This document shows positions 5,689-7,879 of a stretch of 7,879 nt of DNA, piece after piece. The stretch comes from Oscillospiraceae bacterium. Lineage in GTDB: Bacteria > Bacillota > Clostridia > Oscillospirales > Oscillospiraceae. The notes below the pieces were generated by a model that ran no database searches, had not been told where the DNA came from, and saw only the letters and a list, made by a program, of their open reading frames with translations. The translations under genes and the position numbers were made by a program. The stretch lies in the NCBI GenBank assembly GCA_031264545.1, contig JAISDV010000064.1, positions 1-7,879 on the forward strand. The letters are read 5' to 3'. How positions within the stretch are numbered: the stretch's first letter is position 1; every line of letters begins with the position of its first letter.

Positions 5689-5720
5689 GCAAATGACCGT
5701 ATTTCCGGACGGTCATTTGC
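5689..5720. repeat. 12-bp perfect inverted repeat in the infB-rbfA spacer
   Basis: GCAAATGACCGT (5689-5700) and its exact reverse complement (5709-5720) flank an 8-nt loop. In the operon mRNA this forms a hairpin 33 nt before the rbfA ATG. No T-run follows on the minus strand, so it is not a classical terminator. Possible roles are RNase processing, mRNA stabilisation or translational control of rbfA. The function is not known. Confidence 0.7.
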
Positions 5721-5765
5721 CGTTCTGCGTTAAATTTTCTTGGAACACACCGAGTATATTCCCGC

Positions 5766-5788
5766 AAAAATTTGCCTTGCCCGGCAAA
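5766..5788 (-). terminator. Weak terminator-like hairpin after infB
   Basis: On the minus strand TTTGCC (5788-5783) pairs with GGCAAA (5776-5771) across a 6-nt loop and is followed directly by five T (complement of 5766-5770). A 6-bp stem is short, so at most partial termination is expected. It lies 45 nt after the infB stop. Confidence 0.3.
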
Positions 5789-5833
5789 AAAGCGGCTCGC
5801 CTATCCGGCATTCCACACCATGAATACAGGTTC

Positions 5834-7879
5834 TCAGTCGGTTATGCGCTCCATAATATAGCCTTCGATGACGTCGCCTTCCCTGACGTCGTTGAACTTT
5901 TCGATGCTGATGCCGCACTCAAAGTTCGTGGCGACCTCTTTGACGTCTTCCTTAAAGCGGCGCAGCGAGGAGAGCGCGCCCTCGAAAATGACGACGCCGT
6001 CTCTGATAGCGCGGACGCTGCTGTTGCGCAGAATTTTGCCGTCCGTGACATAGCTTCCGCAGACCGTTCCGATCTTCGAAATCTTGATGACCTGGCGCAC
6101 CTCCGCGTGCCCGGTGACGACCTCCTTGAATTTCGGCGCGAGCATACCCTTCATCGCGGCTTCGATCTCGTTGATGCAGTCGTAAATAACGCGGTACATA
6201 CGCATATCGACGTTTGCCCGCGCGGCGTAATCGCGCGCGGCGTTATCCGGGCGCACGTTAAAAGCGACAATGAGCGCGCCGCTGGTCGCGGCCAGCATGA
6301 CGTCCGATTCGTTGATCGCGCCGACCGCGCTGTGGATCACGCGGACACGGACCTCTTCATTGGTCAGCTTCTCAAGCGAGCTCCTGACGGCCTCGGCGCT
6401 GCCCTGGACATCCGCTTTGACAATAATATTGAAATCCTTGATCTCACCCTGCTGGATTCGGGCGTAGAGATCCTCCAGCGAGACCTTCCTGGGCGCGCCG
6501 ATATGGGCTTCCTTGTTCTGCTGCTTCCGCTGCTCGGCAAGCTCGCGTGCCATACGCTCGTCGTCGACGGCGTTAAAGGTGTCTCCCGCCTGCGGGACCT
6601 CCGAGAGACCGGCGATCTCGACCGGGACCGAGGGGCCGGCCTCCGTTACACGCTCGCCCGTGTCGCTGATCATGACGCGCGCGTGGCCGACGGCCGTTCC
6701 CGCAATGATAATATCGCCGAGCCGGAGCGTTCCGTTCTGGACGAGCACGGTCATAAGCGGCCCGCGGCCCTTGTCGAGGCGCGCCTCGATCACCGCGCCC
6801 TTGGCGGCGCGGTTGGGATTTGCCTTCAGCTCGCGCATTTCCGCGGTCAGAACAACCATTTCGAGCAGCCGGTCGATGCCCGTGCCGGTCTTGGCCGAGA
6901 TCGGACAGATGATCGTATCGCCGCCCCACTCCTCGCTGACCAGCCCGTATTCGGTGAGCTGCTGCTTGATGCGGTCGGGATTCGCGGCGGGTTTATCCAT
7001 TTTATTGATCGCGACGATGATGGGGATATTGGCGGCCTTGGCGTGATTGATGGATTCGACGGTCTGCGGCATGATGCCGTCGTCCGCCGCGACGACCAGT
7101 ATCGCGATGTCCGTCACCATCGCGCCGCGCGCGCGCATCGAGGTGAAGGCCTCGTGACCCGGCGTATCGAGAAAGGTGATAGGACTTCCGCTGACTGCGA
7201 TCCTATACGCACCGATATGCTGCGTGATGCCGCCGGCCTCACCGCTGACGACGTTCGTTTCGCGTATGCGGTCGAGCAGGGAGGTTTTGCCGTGGTCGAC
7301 ATGACCCATGACCACGACGACGGGCGCGCGGGCGGCGAGGTCCTCCGCCTTGTCGGCCCTATCGTCGATGAGCTTTTCTTCAACGGTGACGACGACCTCT
7401 TTTTCGACCTTGCAGCCCATCTCCAGGGCGACGAGGGCCGCGGTTTCATAGTCTATCGTATCGGAGAGGGCCGCCATCGTACCCATCCTGACGAGCTGGC
7501 GCACAACCTCCGTCCCGGTCTTTTTCATGCGACTGGCAAGCTCGCCGACATTGATCTCGCTCGGGATCGACACCCTGACGGGCGCTTTCTTCGCGATCTC
7601 AAACTGGAGCCGCTGGAGCTTATCCTTTTCCTCCTGCCTTTTCTTCTGGCTGATGTTCGGGCGGTTCCTGTTCTTGTTGGCGAATTTGACCTTGCCCTGC
7701 ATGTTCTGGACCCTGTCGGGCACGAGCTTATCGAGGCGTTCGTCATATTTTGCTATATTGACGGTCACGCCGCGCGTGTCGATAACACGCTTTTCCGGCA
7801 CGGCCCTGGGCGTATGCGGCTTATTTTCCGCGGGCTTCTGGTCCGGCTTCCTTTGCTCTCCGGGTTTCTGCTCCGGTCC
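5834..7879 (-). CDS. infB: Translation initiation factor IF2 (5' end outside window)
   Basis: IF2 is the GTPase that places fMet-tRNA on the 30S subunit and promotes 50S joining. The frame is open to the right edge; 681 residues are visible and the N-terminus is missing. The first ~25 visible residues are a low-complexity Pro/Glu/Gln/Lys linker, normal for IF2. The IF2_N domain follows (around visible residues 104-162, SIPSEINVGELASRM onward). The G domain is complete: G1 GHVDHGKT (192-199), G2 GGITQHIG (216-223), G3 DTPGHE (238-243), G4 NKMD (292-295), G5 SAKTGTG (328-334). Domains II, III and the fMet-tRNA-binding C2 domain run to the C-terminus RITD, so the C-terminal end is intact. The GTG at 7801 is not the start, because coding continues upstream in frame. 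It is the most upstream operon gene visible; nusA and small ylxR/ribosomal-type genes would be expected just outside. Confidence 0.98.
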   Translation of the reverse strand, partial: GPEQKPGEQRKPDQKPAENKPHTPRAVPEKRVIDTRGVTVNIAKYDERLDKLVPDRVQNMQGKVKFANKNRNRPNISQKKRQEEKDKLQRLQFEIAKKAPVRVSIPSEINVGELASRMKKTGTEVVRQLVRMGTMAALSDTIDYETAALVALEMGCKVEKEVVVTVEEKLIDDRADKAEDLAARAPVVVVMGHVDHGKTSLLDRIRETNVVSGEAGGITQHIGAYRIAVSGSPITFLDTPGHEAFTSMRARGAMVTDIAILVVAADDGIMPQTVESINHAKAANIPIIVAINKMDKPAANPDRIKQQLTEYGLVSEEWGGDTIICPISAKTGTGIDRLLEMVVLTAEMRELKANPNRAAKGAVIEARLDKGRGPLMTVLVQNGTLRLGDIIIAGTAVGHARVMISDTGERVTEAGPSVPVEIAGLSEVPQAGDTFNAVDDERMARELAEQRKQQNKEAHIGAPRKVSLEDLYARIQQGEIKDFNIIVKADVQGSAEAVRSSLEKLTNEEVRVRVIHSAVGAINESDVMLAATSGALIVAFNVRPDNAARDYAARANVDMRMYRVIYDCINEIEAAMKGMLAPKFKEVVTGHAEVRQVIKISKIGTVCGSYVTDGKILRNSSVRAIRDGVVIFEGALSSLRRFKEDVKEVATNFECGISIEKFNDVREGDVIEGYIMERITD

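Noticed and set aside
7799..7801. GTG at 7801 as the infB start
   Set aside because: The same frame continues to the window edge as a Pro/Glu/Gln/Lys linker typical of IF2, so the gene is cut by the edge instead.
7802..7879. Repeated Pro/Glu/Gln/Lys units at the right edge as a distinct repeat protein
   Set aside because: They are in frame with IF2 and fit its known low-complexity N-terminal linker.

Overview
The window looks like chromosomal DNA of a GC-rich member of the Clostridia (Firmicutes), perhaps an Oscillospiraceae-type anaerobe. This is inferred from the gene order infB-rbfA-nrnA-truB-ribF with an nrnA-type DHH phosphoesterase inside the operon, from strong GGAGG ribosome binding sites, from a short stand-alone cold shock protein, and from a clostridial-looking thioredoxin-reductase-like protein. 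No sequence search was run, so the taxonomy is tentative.

Layout from left to right. The plus strand carries the C-terminal 145 residues of a thioredoxin-reductase-family flavoprotein (2-439). A hairpin-rich spacer follows (440-600), holding a clear intrinsic terminator for the convergent minus-strand cold shock gene csp (601-813). Upstream of csp is a gene-free stretch of about 320 bases (814-1136). It contains a full-consensus sigma-A/sigma-70 promoter and a leader of about 210 nt with a stable hairpin next to the Shine-Dalgarno site. All remaining genes are on the minus strand and are transcribed from right to left: infB (5' end outside the window), rbfA, nrnA, truB, ribF, then a fused GNAT acetyltransferase / SAM methyltransferase (1137-2477).

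The infB-rbfA-nrnA-truB-ribF block is a conserved translation and RNA-maturation operon. It encodes initiation factor IF2, the 30S maturation factor RbfA, a nano-RNA/pAp phosphoesterase, tRNA pseudouridine-55 synthase, and the bifunctional FMN/FAD synthase. rbfA/nrnA (11 nt) and nrnA/truB (ATGA) overlap and are probably translationally coupled. truB-ribF and ribF-GNAT/methyltransferase are separated by only 31 and 39 nt, so the fusion gene is probably co-transcribed with the operon. The infB-rbfA gap (177 nt) is the exception and contains two inverted repeats.

The core is conventional. The points most worth a second look are the low-GC two-domain GNAT-methyltransferase at the operon tail, the loss of the NADPH-binding HRRxxxR motif in the thioredoxin-reductase-like protein (suggesting a non-NADPH electron donor), and the csp promoter plus leader, which looks like a cold-responsive, possibly autoregulated mRNA leader. 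I found no CRISPR array, tRNA, rRNA, insertion sequence or defence system.
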